Origin: JANMGV01 sp037440405
GTDB taxonomy: Bacteria; Planctomycetota; Planctomycetia; Pirellulales; Pirellulaceae
NCBI GenBank assembly: GCA_037440405.1
Contig: JBBIUE010000004.1
Span: 1-64,000 of the forward strand
DNA: 64,000 nt
Direction of reading: 5' to 3'
Position numbers and translations under genes: made by a program. The notes beneath the pieces are model-generated. The model had not been told where the DNA came from, did no database searches, and saw nothing but the letters and a program-made list of their open reading frames with translations. This document shows positions 35,514 through 44,274 of the stretch, piece after piece (the first letter of the stretch is position 1; each line of letters starts with the position of its first letter).

Positions 35514-35939
35514 CTACGCAATCGCCTCCGCATACGATTCATCGGTTTCCCAAATTCGCACGCGGATGGCCCTCGCGTTTGTTCCTACGAGAATTTCCGG
35601 GCAGACGACTTCTAACAAGTAGCGCGCCATGTTTTCTGACGTCGGATTGTAGGGTAGAAGAAAATACCGAGTCGGGGTGACGGATTGGAGAGCAGAAATT
35701 GCATTTTGATCATCACACCAAACAACAAAACTGTGATCCCAATAGCGATCTATCCAACCTTTGCAGCGAGCTTTCAATTCGGCAAAGTCGATCACACGCC
35801 CCACGTCATCCTGCGCTTCGCCAACCACGACGAACTCCGCGACGTAATTGTGGCCGTGAAAATGTTCGCATTTGCCGCCGTGACCAAGCAATCGATGCCC
35901 AGCGCAGAATTTGATTCGGCGCATTATTTCCAAACCCAT
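35514..35939 (-). CDS. queD: 6-pyruvoyl-tetrahydropterin synthase/QueD-like protein
   Basis: A 141-residue pterin-fold enzyme. Zinc ligands are visible in CAGHRLLGHGGKCEHFHGHNYV (first His, then the HxH pair), and the catalytic Cys is in GKCEHF. The conserved C-terminal Glu is in VRIWETDESYAEA. It converts dihydroneopterin triphosphate to 6-carboxytetrahydropterin in queuosine/deazapurine synthesis, or makes pyruvoyl-tetrahydropterin. No other deazapurine genes are in the window except the QueG-like fold of the Fe-S protein, which is not itself QueG. ATG 35939 has AAGGA about 7 bases upstream. Symbol given by fold; PTPS function cannot be excluded. Confidence 0.88.
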   Translation of the reverse strand: MGLEIMRRIKFCAGHRLLGHGGKCEHFHGHNYVAEFVVVGEAQDDVGRVIDFAELKARCKGWIDRYWDHSFVVWCDDQNAISALQSVTPTRYFLLPYNPTSENMARYLLEVVCPEILVGTNARAIRVRIWETDESYAEAIA

Positions 35940-35977
35940 TCCTCTGTCCTTCTTTGATGTCCAAGAACCGCTGTCTG

Positions 35978-36337
35978 TTATTCGGCAGTCAATTTACGAT
36001 TGCTTCGATGCCTCGCAGCATCGCGATTTGATTTTTTCTCGAGATTTTGAATCAGAGCGTCCGTGAGATCAACGCCTGTCTGATTCGCCAAGCAAATGAG
36101 AACAAAGAGCACATCCGCCATTTCGTCGGCAAGATTGCTTTCCGGTTCGCTAGGTTTGGCGCTTTGCTCTCCGTAGGTTCTTGATAGGACCCTGGCAAGT
36201 TCGCCGACTTCTTCGACAAGCTGTGCGAGATTGGTTAGCTCATTGAAATACCGCACTCCCACGGTTCGAATCCACTCATCTACCCAGTGCTGGGCATCGC
36301 GAATCGTCAAGTCATGGCTGGAAGCATCAATGGTCAT
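35978..36337 (-). CDS. MazG-like nucleotide pyrophosphohydrolase
   Basis: A 119-residue all-alpha NTP pyrophosphatase. The metal site signature is present: LVEEVGELARVLSRTYGE and NLADEMADVLFVLICLANQTG (EExxE ... DExxD pattern). Such small enzymes hydrolyse (d)NTPs, including damaged ones. Its ATG is preceded by GGGAGGGAG and lies 11 bases inside the end of the VCBS-protein gene, which points to coupled translation. The nearby queD gene downstream (38 bases) is probably in the same operon. Confidence 0.9.
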   Translation of the reverse strand: MTIDASSHDLTIRDAQHWVDEWIRTVGVRYFNELTNLAQLVEEVGELARVLSRTYGEQSAKPSEPESNLADEMADVLFVLICLANQTGVDLTDALIQNLEKKSNRDAARHRSNRKLTAE

Positions 36338-37553
36338 TTTTACTCCCTCCCGAATTCCACAGAATGTAAGTTCCGCTCTTTCCGGCTACCGCGATATCCA
36401 CGTTGCCGTCGTTGTTCAAGTCTCCCGTGGCAATCTGCAAGCCGATTCCGACGTGTCCTTCTTCGATGACTGTATTGGTAAAAGTTTTCAGCTCACGGTC
36501 GAACGTGTAAAAAACGATGATCGGCGGTTCTTGTCCACCAGGGTCCCCACCATTGTGCGCGTAATATCGTTTGCCCGTGATCAGTTCGAGATTGCCATCA
36601 CCTGTCAAGTCCGCGAGAGCCAATGCATGCGGCTGAGAATAACTGCGGTCGATGAGGATTTCTTCGAACGACACGCTGCCATCCATGGAAGCGAGCTGTC
36701 GCCACCAATACAAACCGTAATCGTGTCCCTTGCCGACGAGAATGTCATTGCGACCGTCCCCATCAAGGTCCTGAACCAACATGGGGATACTCGAATCGAT
36801 ACTCCATTGTTTATGAAACTTCCATGGCTGTTCCCAAGGGCGATCGTTCGGTTGCTCATACCAACCGCTTCCGGTCAAGATATCCATTCTCCCATCGCCA
36901 TTCAAATCGCCGATGCCCATGCCATGTCGGCTACCGGTCTCCGCGATGACAGCGGGGAGCAATTCGTAAATAGCTCCATGCTCGTCGGGAGTCTCACGCC
37001 GTTGAACCCGCCAAACCATGACCGGGTTGTTCTGATTCCAACTATTGACAATCCACTCTGGGACTCCGTCCCCGTCCAAATCCGCAAAGAGTTGCGCCTC
37101 ATTTTCACTGCGCCCTGTGTCGATCCACACATTCCGTTTCCAAAGATGACCCAGTCGCCAGCCTTCGGGACCAGGATTCTGATACCAGCAAATTTGCGAG
37201 GGAATGAACGAACCGGCAACGACGTCCAGAAGACCATCGCCATTGACGTCAAACAGAAAATCGCCGTTGCTTTGCACGTAACCGTTCCAGTCTTCGATGG
37301 TTCGCAATGGACGAGGTGTAAATGCAGGTGCGGCATACCAGTTTCGTCCAGCAACGATATCCAGCAGGCCATCGTTGTTCAGATCACCGATTGCGATTCC
37401 CTCATTGGCATCCACGTTCAAAGCCTGTGTCGACCACTTGGGGGTGTGATGGTCGTCCGAATGCACCCGCAAGCCGGAGAACAACAGAACGCTTAGAATG
37501 ATTAAACCTGTTTTGCAGGCCGGCATCGTACAATCGTGAATTCGCAGTAGCAT
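36327..37553 (-). CDS. Exported FG-GAP/VCBS repeat protein
   Basis: A 408-residue protein with an N-terminal secretion signal (LIILSVLLFSGLRVHS). At least five calcium-binding repeats of the type DLNNDGLLDIV, DVNGDGLLDVV, DLDGDGVPEWI, DLNGDGRMDIL, DLDGDGRNDIL and DLTGDGNLELI point to an integrin-like seven-bladed beta-propeller. Such proteins are very numerous in Planctomycetota and are thought to bind surface polymers; the target is unknown. Two start codons are possible, ATG 37553 and ATG 37526, the latter nearer the hydrophobic signal. The end overlaps the MazG-like gene by 11 bases. Confidence 0.9.
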   Translation of the reverse strand: MLLRIHDCTMPACKTGLIILSVLLFSGLRVHSDDHHTPKWSTQALNVDANEGIAIGDLNNDGLLDIVAGRNWYAAPAFTPRPLRTIEDWNGYVQSNGDFLFDVNGDGLLDVVAGSFIPSQICWYQNPGPEGWRLGHLWKRNVWIDTGRSENEAQLFADLDGDGVPEWIVNSWNQNNPVMVWRVQRRETPDEHGAIYELLPAVIAETGSRHGMGIGDLNGDGRMDILTGSGWYEQPNDRPWEQPWKFHKQWSIDSSIPMLVQDLDGDGRNDILVGKGHDYGLYWWRQLASMDGSVSFEEILIDRSYSQPHALALADLTGDGNLELITGKRYYAHNGGDPGGQEPPIIVFYTFDRELKTFTNTVIEEGHVGIGLQIATGDLNNDGNVDIAVAGKSGTYILWNSGGSKNDH

Positions 37554-37674
37554 GGTAGGCACAGATTGCTTTCGAGAAGGAATCGGTTCAGGTAGGTTAT
37601 GAAAGCGGCGATTGAACAGAATTGCCACAACGAGGATTTCATTGTAGCAAATTTGTATAGGAAGGATTTCGTGC

Positions 37675-38439
37675 ATGTCGAGTGTCCTTGCCATTGCGGC
37701 TCATCCAGATGACATCGAATTCGGAATGGCTGGCACCTTGTTCCTCTTGTTGGGGCGTGGTTGGAAAATCCACTACTTCAATCTGGCCAACGGCTGCATG
37801 GGGGCGATGCATACCGACCGAACAGAAACGGCCCGCATCCGACTGAGCGAAGCCAAGGCCGCCTCCGTGAAATTGAGCGCTCACTTCTATCCTCCCATTT
37901 GCGATGATCTGGGAATCTTCTACCAACCTGAAATCTTGGCGAAAGTCGTTGCCGTGGTTCGCATGGCGAATCCCACCATCGTTTTAACCCACTCGCCGAC
38001 CGACTACATGGAGGACCATGAGACCGCTTGTCGGCTGGCTGTTTCAGCAACTTTTGTCAAGAACATGCCCAACGCGTTTTCCGATCCGGCGTTGCCTGCA
38101 TGCAGCGGACCCGTCGCCATCTATCACGCTCAGCCGCATGGCAATCGAACGCCGCTCGGCGAAATCGTGAAGCCCGAGATGTTCGTCGATATCGATTCGG
38201 TGATGAAGCGGAAGCGAGAATTGCTTGAGTGTCATCGGAGTCAACAAACCTGGTTGGATGTGACTCAATCGATGAGTTCTTATGTGCAAACCATGGTCGA
38301 TTATGCTCGACAAGTCGGCGAAATGTCGCGACGTTTTGCGCTCGCCGAAGGTTGGCGGCGGCGTTGTACGCTCGGATTCGGTCCGGAGGATTTCGATCCT
38401 CTTGGACATGCTCTAAGCTCGCACATCGTCCGAGGCTAG
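37675..38439 (+). CDS. PIG-L family N-acetylglucosaminyl deacetylase
   Basis: A 254-residue zinc-dependent deacetylase of the LmbE/BshB type. The zinc-site motif AHPDDIEFG near the N-terminus and HSPTDYMEDHETA in the middle are both present. Family members remove acetyl groups from N-acetylglucosamine conjugates in bacillithiol, mycothiol or glycolipid synthesis. No thiol-synthesis partner is nearby. A methyltransferase-like gene starts 11 bases after the stop, so the two probably form one operon. The divergent VCBS gene starts about 120 bases upstream. Confidence 0.93.
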   Translation: MSSVLAIAAHPDDIEFGMAGTLFLLLGRGWKIHYFNLANGCMGAMHTDRTETARIRLSEAKAASVKLSAHFYPPICDDLGIFYQPEILAKVVAVVRMANPTIVLTHSPTDYMEDHETACRLAVSATFVKNMPNAFSDPALPACSGPVAIYHAQPHGNRTPLGEIVKPEMFVDIDSVMKRKRELLECHRSQQTWLDVTQSMSSYVQTMVDYARQVGEMSRRFALAEGWRRRCTLGFGPEDFDPLGHALSSHIVRG

Positions 38440-38450
38440 TTGGTCGCGCA

Positions 38451-39071
38451 ATGCCAAACACACTCGAATTTTTGCCATTGAAGATCGATGACGATCGGCC
38501 TTTGCAATCGGCGGTCGAAAACTGGATTTCCAAATCCGAAGAACTGCTTCAGGAATACTGGGATCGCTGGCTGGAACAACCGATCGAACAGTATGTTGCT
38601 TGTGACTTTCGATATGTCGCCATGGCCCTGCGGGCCATCGCTGAGCATCGTCTCGCCGATGGTCGCATGTTCTGCGAATGGGGATGCGGATTCGGTGTCG
38701 TTACCGGTATCGCTAGCATCTTGGGTTTTGAAGCGATCGGAATAGAAGTCCAGCCGTTCTTGGTCGGGCAAGCTCGTAAGCTGCTCAAACGAAATCGTCT
38801 TCATGCGGAGATCTGGGAGGGGAATTTCTTGCCCCGGACAGCGGAATCCATGGCGGATGATCAAGCCGATCATCCTTCGCTCGGACATCACGTTCCACCG
38901 GCCTACGAGCAATACGATTCAGGCATCGATGACTTCGCGCTCATTTTTTCGTATCCTTGGCCTGGCGAAGCTCACTTTATCCAAGAAGTTTTTCGCCGCC
39001 ATGCTCGCCCAAACGCGCTGCTTCTCCAGTTTCTGGGACCCTTCCATGTTGAGGTCTATCGCAAGCGATAG
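38451..39071 (+). CDS. SAM-dependent methyltransferase-like protein
   Basis: A 206-residue protein with a Rossmann-like SAM-binding motif (FCEWGCGFGVVTGIASILGFEAIGIEV; the acidic ribose-binding Glu follows at the second strand). The catalytic part is less clear, and I see no nucleic-acid or metal motif. It may methylate a small molecule made with the PIG-L enzyme upstream. ATG 38451 is chosen since it follows the PIG-L stop by 11 bases; the frame is open further upstream only as an overlap with that gene. Confidence 0.75.
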   Translation: MPNTLEFLPLKIDDDRPLQSAVENWISKSEELLQEYWDRWLEQPIEQYVACDFRYVAMALRAIAEHRLADGRMFCEWGCGFGVVTGIASILGFEAIGIEVQPFLVGQARKLLKRNRLHAEIWEGNFLPRTAESMADDQADHPSLGHHVPPAYEQYDSGIDDFALIFSYPWPGEAHFIQEVFRRHARPNALLLQFLGPFHVEVYRKR

Positions 39072-39240
39072 CACTCTTGAACCATGGTACAAACCTGTAT
39101 GAACTGATGGGATTGCTGGAGCGAAGCCTTGAATCGTCAAAGTTGAGGCACGCCGTCGGGATGCACAATCTTGCGTCAAAGAATCCATCTGCAATGCGGC
39201 TTGCTAAGCTTGTTCGACTCTCTACGATTAACCGTACTTC

Positions 39241-40233
39241 GTGGAGAACGTTCAAAGTGTAGTTAGCGCGAGGCAGCGAGTGGAAGGTGATCGTCGATTG
39301 CTCAGAAATGGCCGGTTGGATTATAAGTCGCAAAGAATCGATGAGGCCTTGCTTGAGGATTTGCGAGCGTTGGTGCGCTTGGCGATTCGAGAAGACCTCG
39401 AAGAGTCGTGGGATCTAACAACCGTCGCGCTTGTTCCTCCTGATCATCGCGGTTCGGCAAGGTTGATAGCACGGCCGGGAGGAGTGGCGGCTGGCATCGA
39501 TTTGATTCCGCATATCATCGACGAATTGGATGCCGAGATTGAATGCGTGCAGTTTGTTCGCGATGGCGAGAGGTTCGAACCGGGGGCGGTCGTTGCGGAG
39601 TTGAAAGGAAAAACTCGAGACTTGCTGACTTGCGAACGCACCATCCTCAATTTCACATGTCGGCTGTGTGGGGTGGCGACTGGGACGAAGCGATTTGTCG
39701 ATCAGATCGCGGGATCGAAGTGCCGCCTTTATGATACGCGCAAAACGACGCCCGGCTGGAGGCGGTTGGAAAAGTATGCGACGCGTTGTGGTGGAGCATT
39801 CAATCATCGAACCGGACTCTATGACGCTATCTTGATCAAGGACAACCATTTGGCGGCACGTGGAAGCGACTCCGGGCAAGAGCTTTCTGCCGCGTTGGCC
39901 GTGGTGGAAGCTAGGAAGTTTGTCGAATCTCTCGATGTTGCATCGACGACGAGCATCTTGATCGAAATTGAAGTCACGACCATGCGGCAATTGCGAGAGG
40001 CCTTTACGGCCAAGCCGGACATCATTCTCTTGGACAACATGAGCCTTCAAGACTTGCGGACTTGTGTTGAGTTGCGCGATCGCGAGGCACCAAATATCGA
40101 ATTGGAAGCATCGGGAGGCGTTCGACTCGATACGATCGCTGCAATTGCTAGAACCGGAGTTGACCGTATTAGCGTAGGTGCACTTACTCATTCCGCCGTG
40201 CAGCTTGATTTGGGTTTAGATTGGTCTCTTTGA
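39241..40233 (+). CDS. nadC: Nicotinate-nucleotide pyrophosphorylase (carboxylating)
   Basis: A 330-residue quinolinate phosphoribosyltransferase of de novo NAD synthesis: quinolinate plus PRPP gives nicotinate mononucleotide, CO2 and PPi. Signatures are ILNFTCRLCGVAT (substrate entrance), YDTRKTTPGWRRLEKYA (quinolinate site), GLYDAILIKDNHL, IEIEV, DIILLDNMS and EASGGVRLDTI. It is longer than the usual 280-300 because of an N-terminal extension of about 35 residues. The start used is a GTG, and a shorter N-terminus is possible. No nadA or nadB is in the window. Confidence 0.95.
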   Translation: MENVQSVVSARQRVEGDRRLLRNGRLDYKSQRIDEALLEDLRALVRLAIREDLEESWDLTTVALVPPDHRGSARLIARPGGVAAGIDLIPHIIDELDAEIECVQFVRDGERFEPGAVVAELKGKTRDLLTCERTILNFTCRLCGVATGTKRFVDQIAGSKCRLYDTRKTTPGWRRLEKYATRCGGAFNHRTGLYDAILIKDNHLAARGSDSGQELSAALAVVEARKFVESLDVASTTSILIEIEVTTMRQLREAFTAKPDIILLDNMSLQDLRTCVELRDREAPNIELEASGGVRLDTIAAIARTGVDRISVGALTHSAVQLDLGLDWSL

Positions 40234-40281
40234 ATTTGCGGGCTAGGCTATGGGTGAAAGAAAATCACCTGAGAACTAGCC

Positions 40282-41685
40282 ATGAACGCACTAGGAATTC
40301 GACCAAGGACATCACTTCGGCCATTCATCGAACACATCGTCGATGGTGTATCGATCGCTTGCACGCTCCCCATGGCCCAGTACTTATTGAACCAGCCCAT
40401 CCATGAGAGCGCGTGGCTGGCCGGCTTGATTGGCGTCCTTGTTTTCTATGTGGTCGGCGATCTTTGTGGGATGTACCGAAGCTTTTCGACGCGCAATATT
40501 CAGAACGAATTGACGACAGTTGCGGTAGCTTGGGGGCTCTCCTTGGTTGGGTTGGTCGTCATTGGATTCGCAACGCGCTTGACCGACAGCTTCCCCAGAA
40601 GTAGCGTCGTCGCGTGGTTTTTTCTTGGAGGCTTGCATGTCGCGACGGGGCGAGCCGTCCTGCGAGTGATTTATGAACGCATGGCAACACACGGTATCGG
40701 TGTCCGCAAATGCGCTGTTGTCGGAATGAATCCACTGGGACTGCAAATTGCTGACAATGCTCGCAACCATCCCGAATGCGGAATGGCGGTGGTTGGATTT
40801 TTTGATGATCGAGAAGAATCTCGTCGTTCGAATTCCGGTCCAAACATGCCGCCTTTTATCGGAGATAGTCAGAAACTAATCGAGCTGGCTTTGGAAGGGA
40901 AGATTGATACGGTTCTCATTGCGCTTCCGATGAAAGCAGAAGGACGCATTCGAGGGATACTTGAACGGCTTTCGGATACCTCGGCCTCGGTCTATCTCGT
41001 TCCCGACTTCTTCGTGTTCGAATTGCTCCACTCCCAGTGGACGCAGATTGGTGGGCTTCCCGCCGTGAGTATCTTCGACACTCCGATTTACGGCGTGGAT
41101 GGATGGACAAAACGGATCGTCGATATGCTCCTGGCGTCGATCGCGTTAGTACTTTTCTGTCCAATCATGTTGATTTGCGCGATGGCCGTTAAGCTTAGTT
41201 CGCCAGGTCCGATATTCTTCCTTCAGAAAAGGTTCGGACTGGACGGACGCGAGTTTAAGGTCTGGAAATTCCGCTCGATGACCGTCTGCGAAAACGGCGC
41301 GGATGTGAAACAGGCAACGCGAAACGACCCTCGCGTCACCAAGATCGGTGCCATCCTGAGAAAAACATCGCTGGATGAACTGCCACAGTTGTTCAACGTA
41401 ATCGGTGGAAGCATGTCGCTGGTTGGACCTCGTCCTTTGGCGAGCGCGCATAATCAACAGTTCCGCCGACTGATTCCTGGCTTCATGCTCCGTCACAAAG
41501 TGAAGCCAGGCATCACCGGTTTGGCTCAGGTCAGCGGTTCCAGGGGCGAAACGGACACACCTGAAAAGATGCAGTTGCGAATCGCGCTGGATCATCGATA
41601 CATCCGCGAATGGTCATTGTGGCTTGATCTGAAAATCCTCTTGCGAACCATTGCGGTCGTCATGCGGCAGGAAAACGCCTATTGA
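40282..41685 (+). CDS. Polyprenyl-phosphate sugar-1-phosphate transferase (WcaJ/exopolysaccharide type)
   Basis: A 467-residue integral membrane enzyme. Four or five N-terminal membrane helices are followed by a CoA-binding-like Rossmann region (AVVGMNPLGLQIADNARNH). The C-terminal sugar transferase domain has a preceding helix (IVDMLLASIALVLFCPIMLI), KRFGLDGREFKVWKFRSM, TSLDELPQLFNVIGGSMSLVGPRP and KPGITGLAQVSG. It moves a sugar phosphate from a nucleotide sugar to undecaprenyl phosphate, the first step of exopolysaccharide or O-antigen assembly. It may feed the same surface glycan as the O-antigen-ligase-like protein at 54816, but it is 13 kb away. Confidence 0.93.
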   Translation: MNALGIRPRTSLRPFIEHIVDGVSIACTLPMAQYLLNQPIHESAWLAGLIGVLVFYVVGDLCGMYRSFSTRNIQNELTTVAVAWGLSLVGLVVIGFATRLTDSFPRSSVVAWFFLGGLHVATGRAVLRVIYERMATHGIGVRKCAVVGMNPLGLQIADNARNHPECGMAVVGFFDDREESRRSNSGPNMPPFIGDSQKLIELALEGKIDTVLIALPMKAEGRIRGILERLSDTSASVYLVPDFFVFELLHSQWTQIGGLPAVSIFDTPIYGVDGWTKRIVDMLLASIALVLFCPIMLICAMAVKLSSPGPIFFLQKRFGLDGREFKVWKFRSMTVCENGADVKQATRNDPRVTKIGAILRKTSLDELPQLFNVIGGSMSLVGPRPLASAHNQQFRRLIPGFMLRHKVKPGITGLAQVSGSRGETDTPEKMQLRIALDHRYIREWSLWLDLKILLRTIAVVMRQENAY

Positions 41686-41778
41686 ATTTCGAACGAGACG
41701 ACGCGAGCAGCCGTTTTTGTCGCTCGTACTCGAAGCGGAATGGCAGAAACTGCTTCATGGGGAAGAGTCGAAGTAGCT

Positions 41779-42690
41779 TCAATTTGATCTTTTGGCTCGG
41801 GGATGCGCTTTGGCGTAGGCATCTCGGAGGGTAGCCGTGCTGACGTGCGTGTAGATTTGTGTGGTGACGAGGCTCTTGTGTCCGAGAAGTTCTTGGACGC
41901 TGCGGATATCGGCGCCTCGATCGAGCAGGTGGGTGGCGAAGCTGTGGCGAAGCGTATGCGGTGATGTTCGCTGGTCGAGTCCCGTTTGACGAATATACTT
42001 TTCCAACATGCGTGCGACACTTCGGGTCGTAAGCCGTCTTCCGAAGCGATTCGCAAATACGGGTGCCTCCCGTCCTTGTGGAGCATTCGATGCGAGAACA
42101 CGCACACGCTGATAACGTTGTATCGCCGCAATGGCATAGCTGCCGAGCATGCCGATTCGTTCCTTCCTGCCTTTCCCTCGAATGCGTACGATTCCTTGGT
42201 CGAAATCTAAATCGCCGTCGTTGAGCCCAACAACTTCGCTGACTCGCAAACCTGCAGTATACATCGTTTCGAGAATGGCTTGATCGCGGGCTCCCATAGC
42301 ATCGTCGATGGAGGGAGCTCGAAGAAGCCGATCGATTTCGTCTTTAGTAAGAAAGTGGGGCAGCTTTCGGGCACCGCGCGGGTTCCTGAGAGCTTTGGCT
42401 GGATTGGAATCGGCTAGCTGTTGCCTCTGAGCAAAGCGATAGAAGCTCCGCAGCGACGCCAGTTTTCTCGAAATAGAAGTTCTCGCATAGCCCGCTTCGT
42501 GGAGCGCCGCTACATATCGACGGAGGTCGGTGGGAGTGACGTCGTTGGGACCTAACGATCTGGCCGGGGTTTCTTCGGTCAGAAAGTGGGCGAGGTCAAG
42601 CAAGTCTTCGCGGTAGGATTTGATCGTAAGTTCGGAGGCGTTCCGTTCGATGCCGAGATAGCGAAGAAACTGCCCGATCTCTGATTGCAT
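41779..42690 (-). CDS. xerC: Tyrosine recombinase XerC/XerD-like
   Basis: A 303-residue tyrosine recombinase. The N-terminal core-binding domain (MQSEIGQFLRYLGIERNAS, then SLRSFYRFAQRQ) is followed by the catalytic domain. Catalytic Arg is in TAGLRVSEVVGL, Lys in RGKGRKERIGML, HxxR in TLRHSFATHLL, His in LLGHKSLVTTQ and nucleophile Tyr in IYTHVS. Length and sequence fit the chromosomal Xer proteins that resolve chromosome dimers at dif, rather than phage integrases. ATG 42690 is chosen to remove an N-terminal extension that overlaps the next gene. No dif-like or attachment site was seen next to it. Whether it is XerC or XerD cannot be told. Confidence 0.9.
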   Translation of the reverse strand: MQSEIGQFLRYLGIERNASELTIKSYREDLLDLAHFLTEETPARSLGPNDVTPTDLRRYVAALHEAGYARTSISRKLASLRSFYRFAQRQQLADSNPAKALRNPRGARKLPHFLTKDEIDRLLRAPSIDDAMGARDQAILETMYTAGLRVSEVVGLNDGDLDFDQGIVRIRGKGRKERIGMLGSYAIAAIQRYQRVRVLASNAPQGREAPVFANRFGRRLTTRSVARMLEKYIRQTGLDQRTSPHTLRHSFATHLLDRGADIRSVQELLGHKSLVTTQIYTHVSTATLRDAYAKAHPRAKRSN

Positions 42691-42710
42691 GGCTCGCCAA
42701 TGAAGTAGGA

Positions 42711-42983
42711 TCAACCAGATAACGGCGTTTCGCCAGCGGTTCCCAATCGAAATCGAGTCCCATGGTGAGGTCCAAGCTGCGGGGGCTCCTTGGGAGCGGA
42801 TTCACTCGCTTCGCGAATCCGCTGACTTAGAACCGCAGCATCATACCAAGAAAACGAAAGTTCAGGGTCAGCAGCGTACCGGCCCAACATCCGTAGCGTG
42901 TTGACGCGGTTCTCGTCATCGAAGACGAAGATATACCTCTCTTCTCCTTTGACTAAGGCCAGGACGTTTAAGCTTCTGTCCAT
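42711..42983 (-). CDS. Hypothetical protein upstream of xerC
   Basis: A 90-residue protein with no known domain. The N-terminal half is compact (SLNVLALVKGEERYIFVFDDENR, NTLRMLGRYAADPELSFSWYDAAVLSQRIRE) and looks like a folded small domain, the rest being Pro/Gly-rich. ATG 42983 is the likely start; the frame continues upstream to 43043 without resemblance to a protein. It lies about 20 bases before xerC on the same strand, so the two probably form an operon. Confidence 0.65.
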   Translation of the reverse strand: MDRSLNVLALVKGEERYIFVFDDENRVNTLRMLGRYAADPELSFSWYDAAVLSQRIREASESAPKEPPQLGPHHGTRFRLGTAGETPLSG

Positions 42984-43314
42984 TCTGATTGTCCCCAATT
43001 CCGATGGCGTTTGCCCGCGACTTCCTTTCGCGACAGACACCATATCGGAACGTTTTAGCTATGCGATGACCGCCCGGAAACTGATTTTTTGAGCGCAGGC
43101 GGTTATGAAATTAACTTTGCTCAACGGCGCTGAATCTCTAAGTCTCCGACTTTCGGATCGTTCGGTTGACATCCGGAAAAATCGGAACTCTGCACCAAAA
43201 GATTTTTCGTTACAGTGCGACGAACCGTAATCTTTGGAACTCGCGTTACAATAGCCATATACAGATTCAGAAGTTTGCTATCGTGAGAGCAATTCGGTGA
43301 TGAGGAGAATAACC

Positions 43315-44274
43315 ATGAAGATTACCACAGTCGCAGTCAGTGTATTCAAGTTAGGCAGCAAAAGAAAAGGGCCGTGGTTATCAATTGCTGTGTTTTTGGC
43401 AGTTCTCGCAATCGGACCGAGCATCCTGGCACAGGAATCTAGAACCAAGATTCGATTGTGGGAAACACCCCCGGGCCCCAGTGAAAACCTGCAATCGGAA
43501 GAGGCCGACCTGACGAAGCCTACAGACAATTTGATTGCGGGAAAACCGGTCATCCGGCTTGGAAATGTTTCGACACCGACGCTCACTTTCTATCCGGCAC
43601 CGGAGGATAAAAACACTGGCACAACCGTGTTGGTTTGTCCGGGCGGGGCTTATTACATACTTGCTTTAGACCTTGAGGGAACCGAGGTGTGCGAGTGGCT
43701 GAATTCGATCGGCGTCAACGCTTGCCTACTGAAATATCGGGTTCCCCGTCGAGAAGGCCGAGCGAAACATGATGCCGCTCTCGAAGATGCTCAGCGCGCC
43801 ATGGGCCTGATCCGCGAACGAGCCAAGGAATGGAGAATCCATCCTGATCGCATCGGTGTTCTGGGATTCTCGGCGGGAGGCCATCTTTCAACGATGTTGG
43901 CTCTGACCGATGATAAGCGGACTTACAACAGGCTTGATGCAGCGGATGAGCTTCCATGTCAGCCAAACTTTGTTGTACTTGTGTACCCAGGCTACCTCGT
44001 CGGAGAACGTCCCGGCGATGATTTGGCTCCCGAAATTCAAGTGACTTCAAGTTTTCCGCCGGTCTTTATGACGATGGCTCAGGATGATCCGGTGGACGCG
44101 CGGAATGTTTTGAGCTTGGCTGCGGTATTGAGGCGAGAGAAAGTTCCGATGTCGATTCACCTATACCCGACCGGCGGACATGGCTATGGCTTGCGTCGGA
44201 CCGATAATCCTGTGACACATTGGACGGATCAAGCAGAAGCTTGGATGAGGCAGCAAGGTTGGCTGACGCCTTGA
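43315..44274 (+). CDS. Secreted alpha/beta-hydrolase, acetyl-xylan-esterase-like
   Basis: A 319-residue serine hydrolase with an N-terminal signal segment (WLSIAVFLAVLAIGPSILAQ). Oxyanion and nucleophile signatures are CPGGAYY and GVLGFSAGGHLS (GxSxG). Catalytic Asp is in MAQDDPVD and His in PTGGHGYGL. It is of the acetyl-xylan-esterase/BD-FAE type common in Planctomycetota, deacetylating polysaccharides. ATG 43315 follows GAGGAG at 8 bases, a clear start. Confidence 0.9.
   Translation: MKITTVAVSVFKLGSKRKGPWLSIAVFLAVLAIGPSILAQESRTKIRLWETPPGPSENLQSEEADLTKPTDNLIAGKPVIRLGNVSTPTLTFYPAPEDKNTGTTVLVCPGGAYYILALDLEGTEVCEWLNSIGVNACLLKYRVPRREGRAKHDAALEDAQRAMGLIRERAKEWRIHPDRIGVLGFSAGGHLSTMLALTDDKRTYNRLDAADELPCQPNFVVLVYPGYLVGERPGDDLAPEIQVTSSFPPVFMTMAQDDPVDARNVLSLAAVLRREKVPMSIHLYPTGGHGYGLRRTDNPVTHWTDQAEAWMRQQGWLTP

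Noticed and set aside
41779..42690. XerC-like gene as a phage or island integrase
   Set aside because: Size and sequence match chromosomal Xer recombinases, it sits among housekeeping genes, and no attachment site or phage gene is near.
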